Shown: positions 25,516-33,487 of the stretch, piece after piece | Numbering within the stretch: position 1 is the stretch's first letter | How the letters are laid out: the number at the start of each line of letters is the position of its first letter | Source: JACMLD01 sp044227095 | GTDB lineage: Bacteria > Bacteroidota > Bacteroidia > Chitinophagales > Chitinophagaceae | DNA: 64,000 nucleotides | Assembly: GCA_044227095.1 (NCBI GenBank) | Contig: JBGAFV010000001.1 | Span: forward strand, 4,092,001 to 4,156,000 | Direction of reading: 5' to 3' | Made by a program: the position numbers and the translations under genes | The notes under the pieces: generated by a model | Told to the model about the DNA's origin: nothing | Seen by the model: only the letters and a program-made list of their open reading frames with translations | Databases searched by the model: none

Positions 25516-26385
25516 TTAGAATACTGAAACAGACCATGTCCGTTCAAATTTTTTATTTGGTTGCAAACTATGTATGCCTTCTTTATTTACAATCTGCTGA
25601 TCGGTTTTTACACTATCCGCAATACCACACCAGGGTTCAATACAAACAAAGTCTGCGTCTTTAGCTGCCCAGATACCCAGATAAGGAAACCCTGTAAAAT
25701 CAAACAATAAGCCATGAGCATTTTTATTGCATTTCAATGCCACGCTATTAGATAATAAACCTTTAAAAACAAGCGCATCTTTTTGAAACAGTTCTTTAGT
25801 CAGCAATAACTTGTTATTATGGCTAAATACATCTTCCTGCCTGTTTTCAATAAGGCCTTCTTTTGAAATAGGCCAGCGGCCCGCATGTTCAGGGTGATTG
25901 AACTGCAGGTAATAATCGTTGTACTCAACACCATTTGTAATTGGCACTTTAAACGCAGGATGTCCCCCTACTGAAAAATACATTAATGCATCACCTTTAT
26001 TGCTTACGCTATACGTTGTTTTAATGCTGTTCAATATCAGTTCATATTTTATATCGAACCTGAAAGCAAAAGGAAATTTTGCTATTGTAGAATCATCGCT
26101 TTCCAGCGTAAACGTAATGCTATCTGCTGTTTGCACCGTTACAGAAAAATTCATTTCTCTGGCAAAACCGTGCCTACCCATTTTGTAGGCCTTGTCATTA
26201 AAATAATAAGTATCGTCTTTAAGTGTGCCTACAATTGGAAAAAGTACAGGAGAATGCTTGCCCCAAAAGGCCGGATCTCCGCTCCACATGTATTCTAATT
26301 GCGTTATTTTATTAAAGATGCTTTGCAGCTCCGCTCCTTTAGAATTGATAACAACACGCACATGTGTATTTTCTATTGTAAACAT
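25516..26385 (-). CDS. Aldose 1-epimerase family protein (LacX-like)
   Basis: 289 residues, cytoplasmic. It shows the galactose-mutarotase fold pattern: the opening 'VVINSKGAELQSI', 'YMWSGDPAFWGKHSPVLFPIVG' (a sugar-binding region with Trp, His and Pro), 'GRHGFAREMNF' carrying the conserved His, 'YFSVGGHPAFKVPI' with the second His, and 'CIEPWCG' with the catalytic Glu region. The LacX subgroup may act on sugar phosphates or other hexoses; substrate unknown. It probably shares a transcript with hutI (13-base gap), although no metabolic link is obvious. Confidence 0.88.
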   Translation of the reverse strand: MFTIENTHVRVVINSKGAELQSIFNKITQLEYMWSGDPAFWGKHSPVLFPIVGTLKDDTYYFNDKAYKMGRHGFAREMNFSVTVQTADSITFTLESDDSTIAKFPFAFRFDIKYELILNSIKTTYSVSNKGDALMYFSVGGHPAFKVPITNGVEYNDYYLQFNHPEHAGRWPISKEGLIENRQEDVFSHNNKLLLTKELFQKDALVFKGLLSNSVALKCNKNAHGLLFDFTGFPYLGIWAAKDADFVCIEPWCGIADSVKTDQQIVNKEGIHSLQPNKKFERTWSVSVF

Positions 26386-26504
26386 ACTATTCAGTTAAAA
26401 TAAAACTAGCGCTATAATCGGTCATCAAATATAATACCGCAGCAGGAAAATGGTTCAATTTATTATAATCTGCCTGCAAGGGTAAGTTTTGTATTTTTGC
26501 GCCG

Positions 26505-27833
26505 ATGCAAAAGAAAACATGGACTGCAGAAAATATCCTCACAAGATTAGGGATTGATGCACTGAACGAAATGCAACTGGCTTCTATTGAAGCAAATAAA
26601 ACCAGCAATAATGTTATACTCTTATCAGATACCGGCTCTGGTAAAACAATAGGTTTTTTATTGCCTGTGCTGGAACAATTTGATCCTGCAAAAACCAAAA
26701 GTCAGGCCATTGTTATTGTTCCTTCACGAGAACTGGCTATACAGATAGAAACTGTATTTAAAAAAATGGGCACACCATTTAAAGTAACCTGTTGCTATGG
26801 TGGGCATCTTCGCGAAACAGAAGAAAACAATCTTATAGAACCCCCTGCTTTATTAATAGGTACACCGGGCAGACTAGCCGATCACATCAGGCGTGGCAAT
26901 ATTACTACTGATACTATAACCACGTTAGTACTGGATGAGTTTGACAAATCGCTTGAGCTTGGTTTCCAGGAAGAAATTTCTTTTATCATAAGCAAACTTC
27001 CTGCTGTAGAAAAAAGAATACTTACATCTGCAACAGAAGCCGTAGAAATACCGGCATTTTTGAAGATGGACAATCCGGTGCGGCTTAATTTTTCCGGAAC
27101 GGGTGATGGTAGTACAGACAAGTTATGGGTTAAAACTGTGCTTAGTCCTGAAAAAGATAAAGCCGAAACTTTGTTCCGGTTGTTATGTTCAATTAATAAC
27201 CGCTCAGCCATTGTCTTTTGCAATCACCGTGAAGCTGTTGAAAGAACCAGCGCCATAATAAAAGAAAAAGGTATAGTGAATGTGTATTATCATGGTGCAA
27301 TGGAACAGCAGGAAAGAGATAGTGCTTTATGCAAATTCAGAAATGGCACTTCAACCGTATTGGTTACAACCGATTTGGCTGCTCGCGGACTTGATATTCC
27401 CAACATCAGGTACATTATTCACTATCATTTACCGCAGACGGAAGATATTTATACGCACCGGAACGGAAGAACAGCCCGTATGGATGCAAGTGGAACTGTT
27501 GTGCTAATATTATCACCAGAAGAAAAATTACCTGCTTACATTCAAGATGATACAGAACAATTAGAGCTGCCCGAAAATGCAATTCTTCCGGAAAAACCCA
27601 AATGGACTACTCTTTTTATAAGTGCAGGCAAAAAAGACAAAGTAAATAAGGTTGATATAGTTGGTTTTCTTTCTCATAAAGGCGAATTAAAAAAAGAAGA
27701 TATCGGGCTGATTGAAGTAAAAGATTTCTTCTCTTTTGTTGCTATCCGCAAATCAAAAGCAAGTAATACTCTTCAAAAGATTAAAACTGAAAAGCTCAAA
27801 GGCAAGAAAGTAAGAATTGATGTAGCGAAGTAA
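26505..27833 (+). CDS. DEAD-box RNA helicase with DbpA-type RNA-binding domain
   Basis: 442 residues. Motifs in order: Q-motif region 'LNEMQLASIEA' (20-30), Walker A 'GSGKT' (44-48), 'PSRELA' (73-78), 'GTPGRL' (119-124), Walker B 'DEFD' (144-147, Phe in place of Ala), 'SAT' (175-177), 'DLAARGLDIPN' and 'HRNGRTARM' (H-R-x-G-R-x-x-R). The last 70 residues ('TLFISAGKKDKVNKVDIVGFL...VRIDVAK') form the DbpA-like RRM that directs some helicases to 23S rRNA hairpin 92, suggesting a ribosome-assembly role. A TATTTTTG -7 box lies at 26492-26499, six bases before the ATG, so the leader must be very short. Confidence 0.93.
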   Translation: MQKKTWTAENILTRLGIDALNEMQLASIEANKTSNNVILLSDTGSGKTIGFLLPVLEQFDPAKTKSQAIVIVPSRELAIQIETVFKKMGTPFKVTCCYGGHLRETEENNLIEPPALLIGTPGRLADHIRRGNITTDTITTLVLDEFDKSLELGFQEEISFIISKLPAVEKRILTSATEAVEIPAFLKMDNPVRLNFSGTGDGSTDKLWVKTVLSPEKDKAETLFRLLCSINNRSAIVFCNHREAVERTSAIIKEKGIVNVYYHGAMEQQERDSALCKFRNGTSTVLVTTDLAARGLDIPNIRYIIHYHLPQTEDIYTHRNGRTARMDASGTVVLILSPEEKLPAYIQDDTEQLELPENAILPEKPKWTTLFISAGKKDKVNKVDIVGFLSHKGELKKEDIGLIEVKDFFSFVAIRKSKASNTLQKIKTEKLKGKKVRIDVAK

Positions 27834-27835
27834 TT

Positions 27836-27881
27836 GTCTGAACTGGGATTTGGGAGGATTTTTGGGATTAATAGGAATAGA
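27836..27881 (+). repeat. 'CTGAAC(C/T)(A/G)GGATT' interspersed repeat, copy 4
   Basis: TGTCTGAACTGGGATTTG, GGAGGATTTTTGGGATTAATAGG: the same head as copy 1 at 11081 (TGTCTGAACC/TA/GGGATTTG) followed by a different series of GGATT words. It begins three bases after the helicase stop. Confidence 0.6.
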
Positions 27882-28068
27882 AGGCAAACAAAGAAAAACT
27901 CCATTACCTCTGTGCAATACTCTTAACCTTCTGTGGTAAAATTAACTGAACTAAGAACATCGAATTTCTTCTAATGGCTGGATGCTCCCGTCTTATTCAT
28001 TTAATTATAAAAAATCTTTTGCAAACTGTAACATGGTTTAAAAACCTGCGTCTTATTTATTGTAGCAG

Positions 28069-28125
28069 ATGAGCAGTGAAAAAGAAAACAAACCAATTGT
28101 TCAACTATCAAACTCTTTTTTATGA
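28069..28125 (+). CDS. Candidate 18-residue leader-like ORF
   Basis: ATG 28069 to TGA 28125: 'MSSEKEN' then 'KPIVQLSNSFL'. The stop overlaps the next start as ATGA at 28122-28125, the arrangement of translational coupling. It could be a leader peptide for the 27-residue ORF that follows. No homologue is recognised. Length alone does not prove expression. Confidence 0.3.
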   Translation: MSSEKENKPIVQLSNSFL

Positions 28126-28205
28126 AAGGCAAATACATTACCACCCAAATTCTTATAGCAGCAAAAAATGGTGGCAAAAAACACGAAGTGAAAATAGCTG
28201 CATAA
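28122..28205 (+). CDS. Candidate 27-residue basic small protein
   Basis: ATG 28122 to TAA 28205. The product contains 7 Lys and 5 Ala ('MKGKYITTQILIAAKNGG' then 'KKHEVKIAA'), with a net positive charge and an 'ILIAA' hydrophobic patch. The start overlaps the preceding tiny ORF, and a strong rightward terminator lies 26 bases after the stop. A dedicated terminator in a gap that has no other rightward gene supports a real transcript here, either as a small-protein mRNA or as a small RNA. Confidence 0.38.
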   Translation: MKGKYITTQILIAAKNGGKKHEVKIAA

Positions 28206-28230
28206 TTAAACTTAACCTTGTCCTAAAAGC

Positions 28231-28266
28231 AAAGCCATTACGCAAATAGCGCAATGGCTTTTTTAT
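28231..28266 (+). terminator. Rho-independent terminator after the tiny ORFs
   Basis: AAAGCCATTACGC (28231-28243) pairs with GCGCAATGGCTTT around AAATA, with one mismatch, and runs into TTTTTT ending at 28264. It points right, 26 bases past the 27-residue ORF, and converges on the end of the DUF6089 gene. Confidence 0.88.
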
Positions 28267-28319
28267 TGAAACAAACGGGGGTTGTTGCAATAAATCATTT
28301 TTTAAAATTCTGTTAACCG

Positions 28320-29168
28320 TTACTGAACCGGCTTAGGACAATCAGTGCGTCCGTTATCGGTTCCATGAAATCCCCTTCGTCTTCCAAGCCCAACACTAAT
28401 GGTTACGCCAGAAAAATAGTACCAGTCTTTAAATGTAGAACCACCTCTTATTGTTCCATCGGCAGGATAAGTAGCGCCGTTTTTTAATTCATCTCCACGA
28501 AAAGCCATCTCTACTGCTTTTGCCCCTTTTGCAGCTGCAAGTGTACTTGCATCAACATAAGTTGTGCTCACATCATCCAGGTAATCTGTAAAAGTTCTTC
28601 TCAATCCTATTTCATAGCTCAGTGTTATGTTATCTGTAAACCTCCAGCGTATACCTGCGCCAAACGGAATTGCAAATTGTGTAAGATGGTATTCTTTCCT
28701 GTCGGGATATGCTGCCAGTCCCTGGCCCTCTGTGCTTAGCGGTTTCAAATAAATTTTATTACCGAGCGAATCAAAAGCATAAGGATTGAAGTGAAAAACA
28801 GCAACGCCACCAAAAATATAAGGCGATAGCTTGTGGTAATTAAGATTGAGAAAATTATAATCAAGCAGCAGGTTTCCTTCGGTGATTTTTGTACCAAAGC
28901 TGAGATTTCTTGCCTGCAAATCTGCCTGCCTGTTGTATTTATCATCTGCAGCTATAGCAGCATAAGTAAAATTAGTGCGAACAGAAAAATGATTGCTAAG
29001 ATCGTACCTCAAACCAAGTCCCACAGCGGCTTTGGCCTGTTGCGTAGTAAATCTTTTTTCCTGCAAATCGCCCTGGTAATTGCTAAAACCGCCAAAGAGT
29101 TCAACATGCATTTTTTGCGCCTGTACTAAAGAAGGAATAAACAAACTGAGAAAAATTAATTTTCGCAT
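28320..29168 (-). CDS. DUF6089-type outer-membrane beta-barrel protein
   Basis: 282 residues with a signal peptide ('LIFLSLFIPSLVQAQ'). The mature start 'MHVELFGGFSNYQGDLQ' and the series of alternating amphipathic strands ('AAVGLGLRYDLSNHFSVRTNFTYAAI', 'KLSPYIFGGVAVFHFNPYAF', 'FAIPFGAGIRWRFTDNITLSYEIGLRRTFTDYLDDVSTTYVD') follow the DUF6089 porin-like pattern of the Bacteroidota; 'YLDDVSTTYVD' is especially typical. It ends 'GTDNGRTDCPKPVQ'. It is likely an eight- to ten-stranded outer-membrane barrel; no ligand is known. Confidence 0.85.
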   Translation of the reverse strand: MRKLIFLSLFIPSLVQAQKMHVELFGGFSNYQGDLQEKRFTTQQAKAAVGLGLRYDLSNHFSVRTNFTYAAIAADDKYNRQADLQARNLSFGTKITEGNLLLDYNFLNLNYHKLSPYIFGGVAVFHFNPYAFDSLGNKIYLKPLSTEGQGLAAYPDRKEYHLTQFAIPFGAGIRWRFTDNITLSYEIGLRRTFTDYLDDVSTTYVDASTLAAAKGAKAVEMAFRGDELKNGATYPADGTIRGGSTFKDWYYFSGVTISVGLGRRRGFHGTDNGRTDCPKPVQ

Positions 29169-29356
29169 AGATTTTTTTTGGGTTAAAAAAGGAAGCCTGA
29201 CAGAGGGTATGCGGATTTTACAGGGAAGCGATCTATGTGAATAAGATTACGGGGGTAGTACAGAAACGGTTGGCTGAATATTTTAATACAAGTATTACGC
29301 CAAAGATTTGTTAAAGAGAAGTTGACTTAACGATTGTGATAAGATTAGCTGATTGC

Positions 29357-30034
29357 TCATCGTGTTTTTACGAAAGCGATCTTTTTCTTCAGTTGTTCAT
29401 CCAGCGGTTTGTATAAAACACGATAGAGTTGTATTGCGGCAGAAACAATAAAAACAATACCCACTATTATATTAATGATGCGATTGCTGGTTTGCAGTTT
29501 AAGGATTAACCATCTTCCACCAAAAATAAATACGGCAAGGCCTGCTAGAGTACCGGCGGCAATTCCGGCAATATATAGATTGTACATTACTGCGTTGGGC
29601 AGTAAAATTTTATTGCTGAACAAATATGCACTCCAGATAAACCAAAAAGGAATTTGAACAGGATTTACTGCACTCATCATAAAACCAAGCCAGAAACGGT
29701 TCATGGTATTGTTGAGCAAAATATTTTTAGCAGCAGCATTCTTTTTACTAGCTGCTAAAAAACTACTAATAGCAAGAGCGATAAATAGAAAGACGGTTAT
29801 CCATTCAAGTATATAAAACCATTGCTGATGGCTTATTATCCAGCTAATCCCTGTTAAAGACAAACGAACGTATAAAATTTCTACCAACGCTACACCCAAT
29901 GAAAACCATATTGCTTTCTTTATATTCTCGCTTACTGCAATTTGCATGGCAGATACGTTCAAACTCCCCAGCGGAAGTGCGCCAAGAAAACTGATTAGCA
30001 TACCTGTAAAAAAAATACTGAAGAAGCTATACAT
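29357..30034 (-). CDS. LysE/RhtB-family exporter
   Basis: 225 residues with six predicted membrane segments. The N-terminus 'GMLISFLGALPLGSLNVSAMQIAVSENIKKAIWFSLGVALVEILYVRLSL' follows the LysE pattern (Gly-Pro/Leu-Gly-rich first helix, then a cytoplasmic loop before helix two). 'FMMSAVNPVQIPFWFIWSAYL' matches the conserved 'NP' region of the fourth helix. Members export amino acids or related small solutes; the substrate is unknown. Its start overlaps the ATP-grasp gene end by 8 bases, making it the last gene of the 32307-29357 operon. Confidence 0.85.
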   Translation of the reverse strand: MYSFFSIFFTGMLISFLGALPLGSLNVSAMQIAVSENIKKAIWFSLGVALVEILYVRLSLTGISWIISHQQWFYILEWITVFLFIALAISSFLAASKKNAAAKNILLNNTMNRFWLGFMMSAVNPVQIPFWFIWSAYLFSNKILLPNAVMYNLYIAGIAAGTLAGLAVFIFGGRWLILKLQTSNRIINIIVGIVFIVSAAIQLYRVLYKPLDEQLKKKIAFVKTR

Positions 30035-31091
30035 AAAACTGTTTCAGCTTTTGTTCATACTGTTTATTATCCCTCATCATTTGCAAACCTTGCTGACGTG
30101 TAAGATAAGCTATGCCTTTTTTATGATTGATGCGGCTGATGCGCCAAAGAATAATCCAATGACGGATAATTTCTTTCCATGCAAAGAAAAGGCTGTGCCG
30201 CGGATCGTACATATGCGTGGGTTCAGAACCAGCGCCATTCAATTCAATAATAGAAAAATTTTTGCCCTCACGCAATTCTTCCCACGTATTGTATCGTACA
30301 TCAAGCCTGCCATAATAAAAACCGGGCACTTGTTTGCAAATAGCATTCATTGTGCTGGTAAATGTTTGATCAGCCAAATGTGTGTCATCGATAAATTTTG
30401 CGCCTCTTGCATGGTTGCCATATGGCACCAGTTCTTTTATTTCTCCTTCAGGTAATATTAGCAACAACTGCTCTCCGTATAATTTTTCCAACACAGGTAT
30501 TTGCAGAATAAACCGTTTATCATTCATGAGCAAATCAAACATGGTTGATCTTCCATCGCCTTTTACTGCAAGCATTTCTTTTCTTACTATACCAGATATA
30601 TATCCTTTTTCTTCATTGGGGTAACGGTAATAAAAAACGCCCACTTCATTTTGTTGCGTTGCAAATTCCTGTATAAGATAATCAAGAGGCGAAATTTGTG
30701 CATAGGCAACAAGTTCTGCTTCGTTGTAAATTTTTTTTACACCCCTGCCCTGCCCGCCAATATCTGGTTTGCCAATAAGCGGATAGGTAAAATTATGGAT
30801 GTTTACTTCAGCTGTTACTTTAGAAGTATCCGTACCGCTTACAAAATAAAGTGTGCGAGGATAATATCCTGTAGGAAGAATGTCGTAAATCTTTTTCTTA
30901 GATTCCATTAAAAACCCGCCATATTCTATGGTAGGATTAGCAGCAGCAAAAAAGAAAAGCGATCTGGCCCTTAATGCCAGTAAAGCCCATACCGGCATTA
31001 TCCAGGTATACACTGCATTAAACGACCAGTATTCCCAATGAAATAGCCTGATAAAAAATGGGCGGTGAAACAATCGCTGTAGCCAGTTCAT
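30027..31091 (-). CDS. ATP-grasp domain protein, uncharacterised
   Basis: 354 residues. The N-terminal 50 residues are aromatic and hydrophobic ('FFIRLFHWEYWSFNAVYTWIMPVWALLAL'), suggesting membrane association. From about residue 60 an ATP-grasp fold is seen: 'YPLIGKPDIGGQGRGVKKI' (the flexible Gly-rich loop with Lys), 'YLIQEFA' (adenine contact region), and 'GRLDVRYNTWEELREGKNFSIIELNGAGSEPTHMYDP', with Asp, Glu and Asn of the metal site (D-x-R...E-L-N). ATP-grasp enzymes ligate a carboxylate to an amine or thiol through an acyl phosphate. Stop and start are interlocked with the NRDE gene (TAATG), so expression is coupled. Substrate unknown. Confidence 0.78.
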   Translation of the reverse strand: MNWLQRLFHRPFFIRLFHWEYWSFNAVYTWIMPVWALLALRARSLFFFAAANPTIEYGGFLMESKKKIYDILPTGYYPRTLYFVSGTDTSKVTAEVNIHNFTYPLIGKPDIGGQGRGVKKIYNEAELVAYAQISPLDYLIQEFATQQNEVGVFYYRYPNEEKGYISGIVRKEMLAVKGDGRSTMFDLLMNDKRFILQIPVLEKLYGEQLLLILPEGEIKELVPYGNHARGAKFIDDTHLADQTFTSTMNAICKQVPGFYYGRLDVRYNTWEELREGKNFSIIELNGAGSEPTHMYDPRHSLFFAWKEIIRHWIILWRISRINHKKGIAYLTRQQGLQMMRDNKQYEQKLKQFYV

Positions 31092-31819
31092 TATTGTAGT
31101 ACTGGTGCTTTGATAAATTCCAATTCGGTTAATGTGCTGGTATCGTCCTTTAGATCCATGTATAACATTTCAGCTTTTTCTTCATCAATTCTAAGAGAGG
31201 TCAAACTTACTGTAAGCAGTTGGTCATTACGGTTCATGCGTAAATCATTTTTTTTGTCGCCATCACCTGCAGACAAATGAAAATCGACAATGTCTTGCAT
31301 TGCTGGTAGAGGCTTTTGTGGTAACCAGTTATCGAACCATTCTTTTCTTTTAGCAATAATTGTATCATCGTATAAAGTAACAGAAGACCATGTGTGCGGT
31401 TCATCCGGAGCAGGTTTGCTTATGTATTTCTGTCTTCCATCCCAACGGCATTCATATAAAATATGATTGCTCCAGATAATAACAGTAAATGGCTCTATGT
31501 TAATTAAGTCTGTATTTTGATACGAAGTAAAAGGATCGTCTGCCGCTATAATATCCAGGAAAGCAAGGCCCCTGCTTTTTTTATATGGCGATGCGGAAAT
31601 ATGTTTTATAAAGCCGCCATTCAACAAAACAGCTGCATCTCCATTTTTAGTAACTGCAATCCAGGTTCCGCCGGCGGCACTGTCACGCGGAAACAAAAGC
31701 GTATGACCATTTATGCTATATTCTTTTGGATGATCAGCCTTTGAGCGGCTGCTTTTTTCATCGCGGTTGTGCGTAATGAAAACCGATTTCTTTTGAGGGA
31801 TAAATGTTACTGTACACAT
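31091..31819 (-). CDS. NRDE-family (TANGO2-like) protein
   Basis: 242 residues beginning with the family signature 'MCTVTFIP....FITHNRDEKSSR': an exposed N-terminal Cys2 and the N-R-D-E motif at residues 18-21. The N-terminal Cys suggests an Ntn-hydrolase-like fold. 'GGTWIAVTKNGDAAVLLNGG' is the second conserved block of the family. The eukaryotic relative TANGO2 is linked to heme and lipid metabolism, but the activity is unsettled. It overlaps the DinB-like gene by 13 bases upstream and the ATP-grasp gene by one base downstream. Confidence 0.87.
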   Translation of the reverse strand: MCTVTFIPQKKSVFITHNRDEKSSRSKADHPKEYSINGHTLLFPRDSAAGGTWIAVTKNGDAAVLLNGGFIKHISASPYKKSRGLAFLDIIAADDPFTSYQNTDLINIEPFTVIIWSNHILYECRWDGRQKYISKPAPDEPHTWSSVTLYDDTIIAKRKEWFDNWLPQKPLPAMQDIVDFHLSAGDGDKKNDLRMNRNDQLLTVSLTSLRIDEEKAEMLYMDLKDDTSTLTELEFIKAPVLQ

Positions 31820-32307
31820 TCGTTGCGGAACTTTATAGTAGATGAAGCTACGCCAAATCCTTCAGGTATTTCCATATCAGATACCTCGCGGATGCCTACT
31901 TTTATAAGCGCCATATGGTGAATGGTATGTTCAAGATTGTATGCAATCTCACGGTAATAATTTGTGTCAAATTCAATCACTTCGTCTGTATCATCGTTAT
32001 AAGCACCCTGTAGCACAAGCGATTTGTTTTCTTTCTGCAATCCTTCGTAAATCGTTTTTAATAAAGAGCAGGCAACTTCTTTTTTTGTTTCTATTATAAT
32101 ATCCCGTTTTCTTTTTTCGTAATTAACAGTGCCACTATCATAACCATCTTCCAGGCAGATAAACATCTCCACAATATGCCGCACATGCTGCCCGATAGTA
32201 GCATTAGAAAGGGTCTTACTTGCATGTGTATATTGACCCTCGTTCAAAAGCTCCAGGGAAGCAGTTAATTGAACAAAAACATTTTGTATAGCTTTTTGGA
32301 GCTGCAT
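31807..32307 (-). CDS. DinB-superfamily four-helix protein
   Basis: 166 residues, helical, with the three-His metal pattern of the DinB/YfiT fold: His in 'ATIGQHVRHIVEMF' (about 41-45) and the pair in 'YNLEHTIHHMALIKVGI' (about 126-132). Members are metal-binding four-helix bundles. Some are thiol transferases (bacillithiol, mycothiol) and most are unknown. First gene of the operon DinB-like, NRDE, ATP-grasp, LysE. Confidence 0.8.
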   Translation of the reverse strand: MQLQKAIQNVFVQLTASLELLNEGQYTHASKTLSNATIGQHVRHIVEMFICLEDGYDSGTVNYEKRKRDIIIETKKEVACSLLKTIYEGLQKENKSLVLQGAYNDDTDEVIEFDTNYYREIAYNLEHTIHHMALIKVGIREVSDMEIPEGFGVASSTIKFRNECVQ

Positions 32308-32451
32308 GTATAAGGTGGTATTAGGTTCTTATTAGTTACGGTTTATAAAAAATATTGGATTTTTTATCTTGCTTACTAAGATAAGCCAAAAAGTAAGGTA
32401 AACGCCTACCGCTGACCATCATCATTTTCCACTTGCAAAATATAGGGTTGT

Positions 32452-32988
32452 TTATTTCTTACGGGCAAAAATGGAGAGGGATACGGTTACGTTATCTCCA
32501 AGTACCATACTGTTTCCGCCTACTTTAAAATCGCGGCGATTTATCTGAAAGCTTCCTTCAAACAAATAACCATCATCCTTTGCTTCTGATTTCACTGGTA
32601 CAGAAATTGTTTTTGATACGCCTTTTATTGTTAGCTGCCCAATTACAACAATATTTCCGCCTTTGCTTTCAACTTTGTCAGACTTAAAAGTAATTTTTGG
32701 AAACTTAGCTACATCAAAATATTCTTCTTTTCTTAAATGATTATCCCTTGAATCATTATCAGTGTTTACCTTGCTGGCATCGACACTCAATTTAAAAGAT
32801 GATTTTTCAGGATTGGCTTTATCGAAATCAATTTCGCCTTCAAGGCCTTTGAAACTTCCGCCAGTATTAATTCCAAAATTTTTAATCGTAAACTTTACTA
32901 ATGATTTATCATCTACCGGCTGGTATTGTGCATTCGTTGCAAAAAAACTACAAACAGTAAGTGCTAAAAGTGTAAACAATTTGGTCAT
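32452..32988 (-). CDS. YceI-family lipid-binding periplasmic protein
   Basis: 178 residues with a signal peptide ('TLLALTVCSFFATNAQ'). The mature protein starts 'YQPVDDKSLVKFTIKNFGINTGGSFKGLEGEIDFD', followed by 'FKLSVDASKVNTDNDSRDNHLRKEEYFDVAKFPKITFKSDKV' and 'QINRRDFKVGGNSMVLGDNVTVSLSIFA', the three conserved blocks of the YceI lipocalin-like barrel that binds isoprenoid-type lipids. Periplasmic. The DoxX and YHS genes follow on the same strand upstream (72-base gap), a grouping often tied to oxidative or redox stress in this phylum. Confidence 0.93.
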   Translation of the reverse strand: MTKLFTLLALTVCSFFATNAQYQPVDDKSLVKFTIKNFGINTGGSFKGLEGEIDFDKANPEKSSFKLSVDASKVNTDNDSRDNHLRKEEYFDVAKFPKITFKSDKVESKGGNIVVIGQLTIKGVSKTISVPVKSEAKDDGYLFEGSFQINRRDFKVGGNSMVLGDNVTVSLSIFARKK

Positions 32989-33060
32989 GATAATTATGTT
33001 TTCCTAAACTTGTTCAAATTATTCGCCAATCTATGTTAAAGAAAAATAATTTCCAATTTA

Positions 33061-33471
33061 TTAAACCTTTAGATACCCTTTTTGTCCTGAAGATTTGATA
33101 ACATTCAGTATTTGATTTCGGTAAATTAGTAATAATACAGCGCAGCAAACAAATGCTATAACTGCTTCTGTAAAGAGACCATAATCACCGTCAAATTTTA
33201 CTCCCAATTTTGTAAGGTGAAAGAAAATTGCACCTGCCATTAGTCCGCAACCCAATCCTGCACCCCATCCCGTTGTACGAGGGTAAAGTATAAGTATAGA
33301 CGCTATTAGTTCAAAAATGCCGGTTCCAATTCTCCCCCATGGTTCCATACCCAATACTGTAAACAATCTTACTGATTGCTCATGTGCAGTGAATTTGAAA
33401 TAAAGGGTAGAAACCATTATAACCACAGCCACCAACCTCAATATCCAGGCAACAATTGTTTGAACTTTCAT
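33061..33471 (-). CDS. DoxX-like membrane protein
   Basis: 136 residues with four hydrophobic segments (about 4-24, 46-66, 69-90, 98-120). 'RLVAVVIMVSTLYFKFTAHEQSVRLFTVLGMEPWGRIGTGIFELIASILIL' matches the DoxX/DoxD-like four-helix membrane pattern ('KFTG..E....F...G.P......G..E'). Function is uncertain; DoxX proteins take part in redox complexes with superoxide dismutase and thiol enzymes in some bacteria. It is 16 bases downstream of the YHS gene and is probably co-transcribed with it. Confidence 0.82.
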   Translation of the reverse strand: MKVQTIVAWILRLVAVVIMVSTLYFKFTAHEQSVRLFTVLGMEPWGRIGTGIFELIASILILYPRTTGWGAGLGCGLMAGAIFFHLTKLGVKFDGDYGLFTEAVIAFVCCAVLLLIYRNQILNVIKSSGQKGYLKV

Positions 33472-33487
33472 GTTTAGGATTTTATAA

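Larger units (their letters stand above)
27834..28319. other. 486-base region with a repeat, two tiny ORFs and a terminator
   Basis: Between the helicase stop and the end of the DUF6089 gene. In order it holds interspersed repeat copy 4 (27836-27881), an AT-rich stretch with nothing recognised (27882-28068), two overlapping tiny ORFs (28069-28205) and a strong rightward terminator (28231-28266). Confidence 0.6.
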
